Below are positions 9,093 through 17,170 of a DNA stretch of 64,000 bases, in pieces. The first letter of the stretch is position 1; each line of letters starts with the position of its first letter. Under the pieces are notes generated by a model. It saw only the letters and a program-made list of their open reading frames with translations, was not told where the DNA came from and did not search any database. The DNA comes from Kluyvera sichuanensis (GTDB taxonomy: Bacteria > Pseudomonadota > Gammaproteobacteria > Enterobacterales > Enterobacteriaceae). The stretch lies in contig NZ_JABBJF010000019.1 of the NCBI RefSeq assembly GCF_014218705.1, forward strand, positions 1 through 64,000. The letters run 5' to 3'. The translations under genes and the position numbers were made by a program.

Positions 9093-10370
9093 ATGAGTAC
9101 TATGACTAAAGAAACAGCTATATCTCGTCCCCAATGGACGAAAAAAGATACCATCTGGATGATGGGTGTTTATGGCGCAACTGTTGGTGCAGGCACGCTT
9201 TTCCTACCAGTGGAAATTGGTACTCGCGGCCCGCTCGTCTTTATTCTGCTACTCCTTCTTGGATTCCCGCTATCGTTAGTGCCGCACGTGCTGATTTGCC
9301 GCGTCTTTATGCGCGACCAGCAGGGGCATGACGGCGAGGATCGGACGCTGCCGCTGTTTGGATCGTTCTTTGGGCCAAAGGGCCGTCAGGCGATGAAGCT
9401 GTTTTTCTGCGTGGCGCACTATCCGGTGACGCTGGTGTACGCCGTGTCGCTGGTGAACGCCCTCAGCCACTTCCTGACCGAGCGCTTGCACATTGCCGGT
9501 ATTAACCGCGCCACGCTGACGCTGGTGGTGCTGTTGATCCTCCATCTGGTGCTGAGCAAGGGCCGCGACCGGGTTGTCAGTACCATGAGCGCGCTGGCGC
9601 TGCCGTTTGCGATTGCCATTATCGTTATCGCCGCCTCGCAGATCCCGGCATGGGACATCAACAACGTGACGCACGCCTGGCAGCAGACCCACGCCTCAAC
9701 GGTTGGCAGTTCGCTGAAAGATTTGTGGCTGACGCTGCCGCTTATCGCCTTTTCCCTCTGCTCTGCTCCGCTGATTCCTGCGCTGGCCTCCTGGTATCGT
9801 GAACCGGGTAACGGCGGCGAGGAGCAGTCGGTACGGGTTATCCGTCGCGCTTACGGGCTGATTTTCTTCAGTATTATCTTCTTCGTACTGAGCTGCATTT
9901 TAAGCACGCCACGCGAAACCTTTGAGATGGCGAAAGATCAGAACCTGAACGTGCTGTCGGTGATTGGCGGCAACGGCGGCATGAGCGCACTGCTCTATCT
10001 GGCGCCGTTTATTGCGATTCTGGGGATGACGAAATCCTTTTTAGGTATTTCGATGCCGGTGGCCGAAACCTTTAACGTCCTGGCGACCGATCTGTTTAAG
10101 GTTAAACGAACCAGCCATATTAAGCGGATTAAATTAATCACGTCGGTGGTGATGTTTATTGTGACATCGGCGGTGGTTTATATTAACCCTGACGTCATTA
10201 ATATGATTGAAACCCTCTGCGGGCCGTTAATTGCGATCTTCCTGTTCGTGATACCAACCTGGCTGATTTTCACCCGTCCTGCACTGAAAGCCATGCGCGG
10301 ATTTATCGCCGTGATGGTGATGGCGAGCGGCGTATTAACCGTTTCGGCGCTGCTGTATGCAATGTTTTGA
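9093..10370 (+). CDS. HAAAP-family amino acid permease
   Basis: A 425-residue inner-membrane protein with about eleven hydrophobic segments. It belongs to the hydroxy/aromatic amino acid permease family of SdaC, TdcC, YhaO and YqeG; the signature GVYGATVGAGTLFLPVEIG lies in the first helix and WLTLPLIAFSLCSAPLIPAL in the middle. The family imports serine, threonine or aromatic amino acids with protons or sodium. Which one cannot be read from the sequence. It stands alone. The second ATG at 9102 is an alternative start; neither has a clear ribosome-binding site. Confidence 0.82.
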   Translation: MSTMTKETAISRPQWTKKDTIWMMGVYGATVGAGTLFLPVEIGTRGPLVFILLLLLGFPLSLVPHVLICRVFMRDQQGHDGEDRTLPLFGSFFGPKGRQAMKLFFCVAHYPVTLVYAVSLVNALSHFLTERLHIAGINRATLTLVVLLILHLVLSKGRDRVVSTMSALALPFAIAIIVIAASQIPAWDINNVTHAWQQTHASTVGSSLKDLWLTLPLIAFSLCSAPLIPALASWYREPGNGGEEQSVRVIRRAYGLIFFSIIFFVLSCILSTPRETFEMAKDQNLNVLSVIGGNGGMSALLYLAPFIAILGMTKSFLGISMPVAETFNVLATDLFKVKRTSHIKRIKLITSVVMFIVTSAVVYINPDVINMIETLCGPLIAIFLFVIPTWLIFTRPALKAMRGFIAVMVMASGVLTVSALLYAMF

Positions 10371-10383
10371 TTGAGATAAGTGA

Positions 10384-10412
10384 GGGGCGGTGCAAACTGC
10401 CCTTCACTCATT
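10384..10412. terminator. Imperfect hairpin between permease and hipA-like gene
   Basis: A GC-rich imperfect inverted repeat (GGGGCGG near 10384 against CTGCCC near 10397) lies in the 84-bp space between the convergent permease and HipA-type genes. It probably serves as a bidirectional terminator, but it has no long U-run. Confidence 0.35.
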
Positions 10413-10454
10413 CCCTCTCCCCAAAGGGGCGAAGGAATGAATTGGTGCGGATGG

Positions 10455-11729
10455 TCAGAGTGGCCTTTTTAATCGACTGATATTATCGCGAATCTGCCGC
10501 TGAATCTGACCCAGCGTCTCTTCGGTAATCCGGCCTGGATATAGCGACCTTGCGGTATCGGCAAACGCGTTACCCACCGTGCTAAACGCTTCTATTTTTT
10601 CGTCAATCTGTGCCAGCGTAAGCTCGGCTTCCTGTTCACCCAGCGCCACCATATGCTGGCGTTCAATATCCAACGCTTCCCCCATCACGTCCATCTGATG
10701 ATAGCCACCCGGCCCATCGTTGTAGGTGACGTCAAAAGCGGGAGCCAGCGACCATTGGCCGTTTGCCGCCATTAGATAGGCAAAGTTTTTTGGGTGATCG
10801 TCGCGGTTATTAAAGATGACGTTAAACAATACGCGTTCAAAGGCTCGAGCCTTCTCCCGGACATCGTTGGTGCACAGATGAGTGGCGCGCAGGAAGTTCA
10901 CGTAGTCCAGCGACCCGGCAACCTGATAGTTTGCGCCGGTAAAAGCGGCAAGGCTTTGCATTGGCACACGCATACCGTCCTGGCGGTCAAAGCGCTTGCT
11001 GGCAAAAGCGGCCTGCCCACCTGGCAGCGCGAAATAAGCGGTGTCCGGCGCGGCGATACCGCACTGACGAAGGCACTCGCCGTAGACGGCTTCAATGGCA
11101 CACACTTCAGGGTGCTCTTGCTGCGCCGGGAATTTCACCAGCCAGCTTTCAAGTTCGGGTTCGGCGACCGTCGTGAACTGCCCCGTTTGTGGGTGGCGAT
11201 ACAGCAGCACCTTCGGCCTTGCGCCCTGAGGCGAGCCGCCCATTTGTAGCAGCTTTTGCAGGAACTGACCGCCTTCACCGCTCAGCACCGCCTGAACTTC
11301 CTGTGCCAGCTGTGCAAGCGGCACATTATCTTTCGCGGCTAGCGGGTCCTCAGTCTGGAGAGGATGAAAGGTCATCGCCCCCATCGCGGCGTTGCCAATA
11401 TAGGTCAGACGTTCCAGCGGCCCAATACGCGCGGCGTTGAGTCCCCGGCGTTTGAACAGGCGATCCATCAGCAGCATCCCCCAACCGTCGGGTAGCGCGT
11501 CGTAAACCGGCCCCGGCAGGCCAAGCTGGTGGGCAGGGAAATCCCGACGCAAGCGCGGGCCATTAAGCGGCAGCGTCAGGCGCGCTAGCTCCAGCCCTTT
11601 GCGTACGGCGTCTTCGCTGTATTCAAAGGCAATCATTGGCCGCCCGGTCAGCGCAGTTGAGGAAACCAGCCGGCCCCATAGCCAACGCTCTCCCCAACCT
11701 TCGTAATAGATGTCGACCTGATTAGGCAT
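10455..11729 (-). CDS. HipA-family serine/threonine kinase toxin
   Basis: A 424-residue HipA-type kinase. The fold motifs are all present: an N-terminal domain ending in YIGNAAMGAMTF, the mobile loop GGSPQGARPK (164-173), the lysine motif ASKRFDR, the catalytic segment FNNRDDHPKN (Asp310, Asn315) and the metal-binding segment APAFDVTYN (Asp333). E. coli HipA phosphorylates glutamyl-tRNA synthetase; the target of this branch is not known. Its start overlaps the end of the XRE gene by 8 bp, the standard hipBA order. All catalytic residues are kept, so it is probably active. Confidence 0.87.
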   Translation of the reverse strand: MPNQVDIYYEGWGERWLWGRLVSSTALTGRPMIAFEYSEDAVRKGLELARLTLPLNGPRLRRDFPAHQLGLPGPVYDALPDGWGMLLMDRLFKRRGLNAARIGPLERLTYIGNAAMGAMTFHPLQTEDPLAAKDNVPLAQLAQEVQAVLSGEGGQFLQKLLQMGGSPQGARPKVLLYRHPQTGQFTTVAEPELESWLVKFPAQQEHPEVCAIEAVYGECLRQCGIAAPDTAYFALPGGQAAFASKRFDRQDGMRVPMQSLAAFTGANYQVAGSLDYVNFLRATHLCTNDVREKARAFERVLFNVIFNNRDDHPKNFAYLMAANGQWSLAPAFDVTYNDGPGGYHQMDVMGEALDIERQHMVALGEQEAELTLAQIDEKIEAFSTVGNAFADTARSLYPGRITEETLGQIQRQIRDNISRLKRPL

Positions 11730-12039
11730 CGTCGTGCTTCCTCTTTACCCGGTGGCGCGTGGCGCTTTTTTCATAGCGCAGGATATCGTCCAGGCTCTCA
11801 ATCTTTGGCTTAAACAGCGTTTCCAGTTCGCCCGCGAAGCCCAGTACCATCGCCACCCTGACCAGGCTATCAAAATTGACGTTACGCCCTGCTTCCAGGT
11901 TAGAGACCGTGTTAACGCCAACACCGGCGCGCGCTGCGAGGTCAGCCTGGGTCATTTGCTGTGAAAGCCGCTCCTGGCGCAGTCGGCCGCAGAGCAGTTT
12001 GACAATTTCTGCTGGTTTGCTAAGTGATAAATCCATCAT
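11722..12039 (-). CDS. HipB-like XRE-family antitoxin
   Basis: A 105-residue protein with a Cro/CI-type helix-turn-helix (QMTQADLAARAGVGVNTVSN at about 29-48) and a basic C-terminal tail (ATRHRVKRKHDDA). It is the expected antitoxin and autorepressor for the HipA kinase immediately downstream, whose gene it overlaps by 8 bp. A second ATG follows the first directly, so the start is 12039 or 12036. A palindrome lies just upstream of its promoter. Confidence 0.85.
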   Translation of the reverse strand: MMDLSLSKPAEIVKLLCGRLRQERLSQQMTQADLAARAGVGVNTVSNLEAGRNVNFDSLVRVAMVLGFAGELETLFKPKIESLDDILRYEKSATRHRVKRKHDDA

Positions 12040-12078
12040 AGTGTGGCTTATCCAGAATAATTCAGGTTAATACCCAAT

Positions 12079-12107
12079 ATTATAGAATTAAGCAGTAAAA
12101 ATAGAAA
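12079..12107 (-). promoter_or_regulatory. Candidate hipBA promoter
   Basis: On the minus strand a perfect -10 box TATAAT (12079-12084) is preceded after 17 bp by TTTCTA (12102-12107). This would start transcription about 33 bp before the hipB start codon. Confidence 0.45.
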
Positions 12108-12109
12108 GG

Positions 12110-12124
12110 TTGTGTAACACACAA
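12110..12124. promoter_or_regulatory. Palindrome TTGTGT-AAC-ACACAA, candidate HipB operator
   Basis: A perfect 6-3-6 inverted repeat lies directly upstream of the candidate -35 box. HipB-type antitoxins repress their own promoter by binding such palindromes, so this is the best candidate operator. Only one copy is seen. Confidence 0.45.
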
Positions 12125-12217
12125 AATATGGGATTTAACGAATGAATAGCGAGATAAGAGACAATATAATGGAATTAGCTTAAAGACACGCCGCCAGAAG
12201 GCGACGTGCCAGAGCCA

Positions 12218-13372
12218 TTAGCGATAGACGTACATACCACCTTCGGCACCACGGCTGAATAACACCTGCCAGAGCTCGATATCACGTGCGCGGAACGCCC
12301 CGGCGCAGGCGCACAGATAGTAGTTGAACATGCGGCGGAAACGCGGCGTGTAGTTGGACGACAGTCCCGGCCATGCCTGGTTAAAACGCTGGTGCCACGC
12401 CATCAGGGTTTTATCGTAATCGCTGCCAAAGTTATGCCAGTCTTCCATAATCAGGCGTGACTCGCTGACGCTGGCAATCTGGCGAATCGACGGCAGGCAG
12501 CCGTTCGGGAAGATATATTTGTTGATCCACGGGTCGACGCTGAGCCCGGTCTGATTACTGCCGATGGTGTGCAGTAAAAACAGCCCGTCGGGTTTAAGAC
12601 AGCGATCAACGACGCTGAAGTAGGTATCATAGTTTTTCGGCCCAACGTGCTCAAACATCCCGACCGACACAATCCGGTCGTAGCCAGTGTTAAGGTCACG
12701 ATAGTCCTGCAGCAGGATGTTCACATCCAGCCCTTCGCAGCGCTGCTGCGCCAACTTTTGCTGTTCGCGAGAAATGGTAACGCCGTCCACGCTGACACCG
12801 TAGTTCCGCGCAGCATAAGCCGCTAACCCGCCCCAGCCGCAGCCGATATCCAGCAGGCGCATACCAGGTTTAAGCTGCAGTTTTTCGCAGATCATTTTCA
12901 GCTTGGCGTTTTGCGCCTCATCCAGCGTCTGTGCGTCACGCCAGTAGCCGCAGGAGTACTGCATATGTGGGTCGAGCATCAGTGCAAAGAGATCGTTGCC
13001 AATATCGTAGTGTTCTTTGCCAACAATCCATGAACGGCTGCGTGACTGAAGATTAAACAGACGCGCGCTGACAACGCGTAAAATATCCCTCAGGTTGCCG
13101 GGCACCTCTTTATCCAGCTTTGCTTTCAGGATTTTGCAGAACAGAATATCCAGGCGTTCGCAGTCCCACCACCCTTCCATATAGCTTTCGCCCAGACCCA
13201 GCGAACCCTGCTGAAATACACGCTTAAAAAAGTCAGCGTGATGAACCTGAATATCCCATGGCCGGGCACCATTGATTTTAATATCGGCCTGACTGAGCAG
13301 GTCATTCCCCATCCGCGACCAATTATCGTTCAATTCATCAATGCTAATTACGTCTGAGCAAACCGTGGCCAT
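12218..13372 (-). CDS. Cyclopropane-fatty-acyl-phospholipid synthase homologue
   Basis: A 384-residue protein strongly similar to E. coli Cfa (382 residues) over its full length. It has the SAM-binding motif LLDIGCGWGG (173-182), the substrate-domain segment VGKEHYDIGNDLF and the conserved MFEHVGPKNYDTYF. Cfa adds a methylene from S-adenosylmethionine to unsaturated phospholipid acyl chains at the membrane. In E. coli cfa lies elsewhere, and this copy diverges from its own AraC regulator, so it may be a second, inducible paralogue. The frame runs 28 codons further upstream, but MATVCSDVISIDELNDNW is the family start and follows GGATAAG. Confidence 0.85.
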   Translation of the reverse strand: MATVCSDVISIDELNDNWSRMGNDLLSQADIKINGARPWDIQVHHADFFKRVFQQGSLGLGESYMEGWWDCERLDILFCKILKAKLDKEVPGNLRDILRVVSARLFNLQSRSRSWIVGKEHYDIGNDLFALMLDPHMQYSCGYWRDAQTLDEAQNAKLKMICEKLQLKPGMRLLDIGCGWGGLAAYAARNYGVSVDGVTISREQQKLAQQRCEGLDVNILLQDYRDLNTGYDRIVSVGMFEHVGPKNYDTYFSVVDRCLKPDGLFLLHTIGSNQTGLSVDPWINKYIFPNGCLPSIRQIASVSESRLIMEDWHNFGSDYDKTLMAWHQRFNQAWPGLSSNYTPRFRRMFNYYLCACAGAFRARDIELWQVLFSRGAEGGMYVYR

Positions 13373-13478
13373 GTTTCTTATCCATAAATGAGTCAATATG
13401 CTGTGCAGAAGATTATTATGGATAAGCTGATGGTATGTATTATGATGTGAGGACAATATTTATCGAACAGATGCCATA

Positions 13479-14285
13479 ATGATGGACGATCGCACCCCTT
13501 TCACGCTTCAGCAGGCTAAACAGTGGTTTTCATCGCAAGATGACTCGATGAAAGAGCTGCCGCAGTCGGTCTATTTTCGTTCGTATGTGCTGGAAGCCAG
13601 CAACCATGTTGCCGAACATAGCCACGCCTTTGCCCAGTTTCATTTTGCGCGCAAAGGCAGTATGCGGATTGATGTTGCGGGTAAATGTTGGGTCATCCCC
13701 GCGCATTATGGTATCTGGATCCCACATAACACCGTGCATGCGGTGTGGGCGCTGGATGACGTACATCTGGAAAACCTGGATATTGACCCCGACTTTTTAC
13801 CTGCGCCCATCAGTGATTGTAAAGTGGTCGCCATCAGCGATTTTGTGCGAGAGTTTATCCACTACGCCACCACCACCACGCCAGAACGTTATGATATTGC
13901 AGGCAAAGAAGGCCAGTTAGTCAGCGTGCTGCTGGATGTGATTCTGAAACTGCCGGAAGTAGAGTTAATGCTGCCGTGGCCGCACGACGCGGCGCTGATC
14001 AAAGTTTGCAGGACGATTCAGGAGTCGCCGGGCCTTGAACACGCGATGGAAGATTGGGCTCACCATCTCGGGATGTCGGCCCGCACCTTTTCCCGCCATT
14101 TTAAGAAAGAGACCGGCATGCCGTTTAGCGCATGGAAACAGAAAATGCGTATTCTGGAGTCGGTCATTCATCTGAAGCAAAATAAGAATGTAACGGCCGT
14201 TGCGCTGGAGGTGGGCTATTCCAGCACAGCCGCCTTTAGCTACGCTTTCCGCCAGGCATTCGGCGTGCCCCCATCCAGCTATTAA
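13479..14285 (+). CDS. AraC-family transcriptional regulator
   Basis: A 268-residue regulator with an N-terminal cupin sensor (HSHAFAQFHFARKG, then WVIPAHYGIWIP) and a C-terminal double helix-turn-helix (EDWAHHLGMSARTFSRHFKKE; AVALEVGYSSTAAFSYAFRQAFG). It is divergent from the cfa-like gene across 106 bp and is probably its regulator. The inducer is unknown. Two ATGs lie back to back at 13479 and 13482. Its TAA stop shares four bases with the stop of the convergent downstream gene. Confidence 0.83.
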   Translation: MMDDRTPFTLQQAKQWFSSQDDSMKELPQSVYFRSYVLEASNHVAEHSHAFAQFHFARKGSMRIDVAGKCWVIPAHYGIWIPHNTVHAVWALDDVHLENLDIDPDFLPAPISDCKVVAISDFVREFIHYATTTTPERYDIAGKEGQLVSVLLDVILKLPEVELMLPWPHDAALIKVCRTIQESPGLEHAMEDWAHHLGMSARTFSRHFKKETGMPFSAWKQKMRILESVIHLKQNKNVTAVALEVGYSSTAAFSYAFRQAFGVPPSSY

Positions 14286-14635
14286 TGGATGGTCTTATTC
14301 CTGGGGTTATATTTATAGATAAAGGCAATCGAACGGCCGGTCAGATGCTGTATTTCTTTAATGCTATGGCCCTGCGCCAACAGTTGTTGAATCTTAACTT
14401 TATCGCGCTCTACATCCTGCTTTCGGCTATCCCGACTGACCGCTACCGGCGTATTAATTTGCAGCTGTAGATGGCAGGCGCTTATTTTGTCCCACGCCAA
14501 ACGACACTGCTCCTTCGTAGCATCAAAATGCGTCGATATCTCCTGCCAGATGCGCAGAGCGCGGCGATAAAAACCCTTAGATTCGTTGCATTGAGCAAGC
14601 ATAATGAGAGCGTTGACTTCTGCGGTCATAATCAA
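14282..14635 (-). CDS. PerC-like protein with C-terminal HTH
   Basis: A 117-residue protein. The first part (ALIMLAQCNESKGFYRRALRIW at about 10-31) looks like the PerC domain of enterobacterial regulators, which usually read E-KG-YRRA-RW. The last part (LLAQGHSIKEIQHLTGRSIA at about 84-103) looks like a resolvase- or sigma-type helix-turn-helix. The role is unknown; PerC-like proteins act as transcription activators in pathogens. Its stop overlaps the convergent AraC stop by 4 bp. Confidence 0.6.
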   Translation of the reverse strand: MIMTAEVNALIMLAQCNESKGFYRRALRIWQEISTHFDATKEQCRLAWDKISACHLQLQINTPVAVSRDSRKQDVERDKVKIQQLLAQGHSIKEIQHLTGRSIAFIYKYNPRNKTIH

Positions 14636-14701
14636 AAACCCACAAGTGAATGAGTGGAACGCGAGTGCGCTGTGGCTTAATTCATTTGTATGATAAATAC
14701 A

Positions 14702-14710
14702 TTATCCACA
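14702..14710 (+). other. DnaA-box match TTATCCACA
   Basis: A perfect match to the strict DnaA box lies in the 250-bp intergenic stretch 14636-14889, which has no other feature I can identify. Single boxes occur by chance on a chromosome. Confidence 0.3.
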
Positions 14711-14889
14711 CCCTGTCTACGCCTTTACCGGCCGAATTTCATACTCATTTTTCATGATAACTATGCCCGGATGGCATTAATGCGCTTTAAATTGGCCCAA
14801 TCACATCGAAAGTTGGCTTTTAGCCAGCGGCGTGGGAATATCACAACGCGCATACTGTGATTATCGAAACAGAGCACGAGGATGCCACC

Positions 14890-15666
14890 ATGAACATTAC
14901 CCAGATTCGCAACGCCACCCAGCTGATTACCTACGCCGGAAAACGCTTTTTAATCGACCCGATGCTGGCGCCAAAAGATGCTTATCCTGGCTTCCCCGGC
15001 ACGGCGCGCGCAGAGGTGCGTAACCCGATGGTCGACCTGCCGTGCCGCCCTGAAGAGCTGCTGGATGTCGATGCGATTATCGTCACCCATACCCACCCAG
15101 ACCATTGGGATGAAACGGCGGCGAAAATTATTCCCAAATCAATGCTGATTTATGCGCAGAACGCTAGCGATGAAGCGCTGCTCCGCTCCCAGGGATTTAC
15201 GCAGCTACAGCAGTTGTCCGCAACCAGCCGCTTCGGCGATATCACGTTGATCAAAACCGATGGGCAGCACGGCTCTGATGAACTCTATGCGATTCCAGAA
15301 CTGGCCGAACGACTGGGTGAAGCCTGTGGCGTCATTTTCCAGCATCCGGCGGAGAAAACGCTCTACCTGATCGGTGACTCCATCTGGATTGACGGCGTGG
15401 CGAATAACCTGCGCCATTACCAGCCAGGCGTGGTGATTATGAACACCGGCTGGGCGCACGTGCTGGGCTTCGGTCCGATTATCTTTGGTCTGGAAGATGT
15501 GTTGAAAGCGCATCAGATTGTGCCTGAGGCACAGATCGTGGGCACCCATATGGAAGCTATCAATCACTGCTTAGTCACCCGCAGTGCACTGCTGGCCTAT
15601 GCTGAAGATAACCAGATACTCGACTATGTTAATGCACCTAAAGATGGTGACACTGTCACGTTTTAA
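14890..15666 (+). CDS. MBL-fold metallo-hydrolase
   Basis: A 258-residue metallo-beta-lactamase-fold protein of the UlaG/YcbL-like type. The metal motif THTHPDHWD (HxHxDH) lies at about 65-73, with further ligands in DGQHGSDEL, GDSIW and THMEAINHC. Such proteins hydrolyse lactones, esters or phosphodiesters; the substrate here is not known. The start at 14890 follows GAGGA; the frame itself opens at 14857. It ends 14 bp before a GlxA-type regulator gene and is probably co-transcribed with it. Confidence 0.8.
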   Translation: MNITQIRNATQLITYAGKRFLIDPMLAPKDAYPGFPGTARAEVRNPMVDLPCRPEELLDVDAIIVTHTHPDHWDETAAKIIPKSMLIYAQNASDEALLRSQGFTQLQQLSATSRFGDITLIKTDGQHGSDELYAIPELAERLGEACGVIFQHPAEKTLYLIGDSIWIDGVANNLRHYQPGVVIMNTGWAHVLGFGPIIFGLEDVLKAHQIVPEAQIVGTHMEAINHCLVTRSALLAYAEDNQILDYVNAPKDGDTVTF

Positions 15667-15680
15667 CGGAGAATAGCCCT

Positions 15681-16643
15681 ATGTCCACCACCTCGGTTGC
15701 GATTGTGGCCAGCGAAGGATTCAGCACCTTTCACTTTTCCGTACCGCTGATCCTGTTCGGTAATAGCGTGAGCGAAACACCGCGTTTCACGCGTTATATT
15801 TGTGCCGAAACGCCGGGGCTGGTGTGGTCAAAGGAAGGCACCGCCGTGCAGGCTGATAGCGATTTTTCCGTGCTCGCCGGGTGCGATATTGTCATCGTCC
15901 CTTTCTGGCGACACGTGGATGAAAAACCATCACCAGCGCTGCTTGAAGCGCTGATTCGCGCTAGCCAAAACGGCGCAACCCTGGTGGGATTGTGTCTCGG
16001 CACCTTTGCGCTCGCTTATGCGGGTTTACTCGATAATCGCCGTGCCGTCACGCACTGGGAATTTGAGAAAGCGTTTGAACGACTTTTTCCCCGTGCCCGA
16101 CTTGATGTTAACGTCCTCTATACCGATGACGACGGTATCATCACCTCTGCCGGTACCGCCGCCGCGCTGGACTGTTGCCTTTATGTGATTCGCCAGCGAT
16201 TTGGCGCGCGCGTCGCTAACCAAATCGCCCGCCGAATGGTCACGCCGCCCTACCGTGAAGGCGGCCAGGCGCAGTTCATTGAGCAGGTGGTGCCGCACCG
16301 TACCGGCGATACGCGGATTAATCAGCTGCTGACGTATTTGCAGGATAATCTCCATCAGGCGCATCAAATTGATGTGCTGGCAGAACGGGCTGCCATGAGT
16401 CGTCGAACCCTGACCCGCCATTTTCAGAAAGCGACCGGTATGTCGATTGGTGAATGGATAACCACTGAGCGTCTGCGCCGCAGTCAGACGCTACTGGAGA
16501 GCAGCACGCTTTCGATTGAACAGGTGGCGGAACGTTCCGGTTTTCAATCATCCATCACCTTTCGGCAGACGTTCCGCGAGAAACTGGGCGTCAGCCCGGT
16601 AGAGTGGCGCAAAACCTTTCAGGGGATGGCGAGCGAGCGCTAG
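15681..16643 (+). CDS. GlxA-type AraC regulator (DJ-1/PfpI domain plus HTH)
   Basis: A 320-residue protein. The N-terminal DJ-1/PfpI-like domain (to about 190) includes the nucleophile-elbow region GLCLGTFALAYAG; the C-terminal AraC double helix-turn-helix has LAERAAMSRRTLTRHFQKATG and QVAERSGFQSSITFRQTFREKLG. Regulators of this architecture control small-metabolite pathways. It follows the metallo-hydrolase by 14 bp, so it probably controls its own operon. The inducer is unknown. Confidence 0.83.
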   Translation: MSTTSVAIVASEGFSTFHFSVPLILFGNSVSETPRFTRYICAETPGLVWSKEGTAVQADSDFSVLAGCDIVIVPFWRHVDEKPSPALLEALIRASQNGATLVGLCLGTFALAYAGLLDNRRAVTHWEFEKAFERLFPRARLDVNVLYTDDDGIITSAGTAAALDCCLYVIRQRFGARVANQIARRMVTPPYREGGQAQFIEQVVPHRTGDTRINQLLTYLQDNLHQAHQIDVLAERAAMSRRTLTRHFQKATGMSIGEWITTERLRRSQTLLESSTLSIEQVAERSGFQSSITFRQTFREKLGVSPVEWRKTFQGMASER

Positions 16644-16651
16644 CGAAAATG

Positions 16652-16686
16652 TTATCCACAGAAACGGTGCACAACCTTGTGGGTAA
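16652..16686. other. Two DnaA-box-like 9-mers in inverted orientation
   Basis: TTATCCACA (16652-16660) and, on the other strand, TTACCCACA (16678-16686) face each other 17 bp apart just downstream of the GlxA-type gene. A third box lies at 14702. There is no AT-rich unwinding region or initiator gene here, so this is not an origin; it could be a DnaA-titrating site or coincidence. Confidence 0.3.
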
Positions 16687-16732
16687 TTAGCCTAAAAGCC
16701 GTTGATTATCTGAAGATTCATCCGCTGCTTAA

Positions 16733-16755
16733 GGGCGCAGCAGTGGTCTGCGCCC
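16733..16755 (-). terminator. Hairpin downstream of small membrane-protein gene
   Basis: GGGCGCAG (16733-16740) pairs perfectly with CTGCGCCC (16748-16755). It lies 32 bp past the stop of the minus-strand small gene at 16788. Only a short TTA follows on the minus strand, so it would be a weak terminator. Confidence 0.45.
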
Positions 16756-16787
16756 GAACAGGAGTGCATCATCGAGGGATTAGCGGC

Positions 16788-16886
16788 CTACCAGTTGAAG
16801 GCGCGAACCAGCGATAAATCCCAGGCGGTTGCGAAGAGTGAAATGAACACAATGATGTTCACGGCAGTTTCGATTCTTTTTTCCAT
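16788..16886 (-). CDS. Small membrane protein, 32 residues
   Basis: A 32-residue open frame whose ATG follows AGGAG at the ideal distance of about seven bases. The product has a charged start (MEKRIE), one hydrophobic helix (AVNIIVFISLFATAWDLSLV) and the end RAFNW, which fits a single-pass inner-membrane miniprotein. The longer frame to 17009 has no support. A hairpin lies downstream. I do not recognise the protein. Confidence 0.65.
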   Translation of the reverse strand: MEKRIETAVNIIVFISLFATAWDLSLVRAFNW

Positions 16887-17170
16887 TTTGATTCTCCTTA
16901 TGTCGGTGCAACCATTAAACATGGAAAACCTTAATGATTTATTCTGCTCGTTTACCTTAAAGCGTAACAGAATAGCGGACGAAATCGTCGGCTGCGACAA
17001 ACTCATCATAAAGCTTACGGGCCGGATTATGAATACGCGTATGCCAGTAGAAGCGTGACTATCCCTGCTCTTTCGCCTTGTTTAGCACAAATTGCTGCTG
17101 TAGAAACCGTTGTACCCTTCCTATCGTCTTCCTGTACAGCGCGTCACCGACCCCTCTCTTAACTCAGCTC

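Noticed and set aside
16652..16686. Replication origin suggested by DnaA boxes
   Set aside because: There is no AT-rich unwinding region, initiator gene or dense box cluster.
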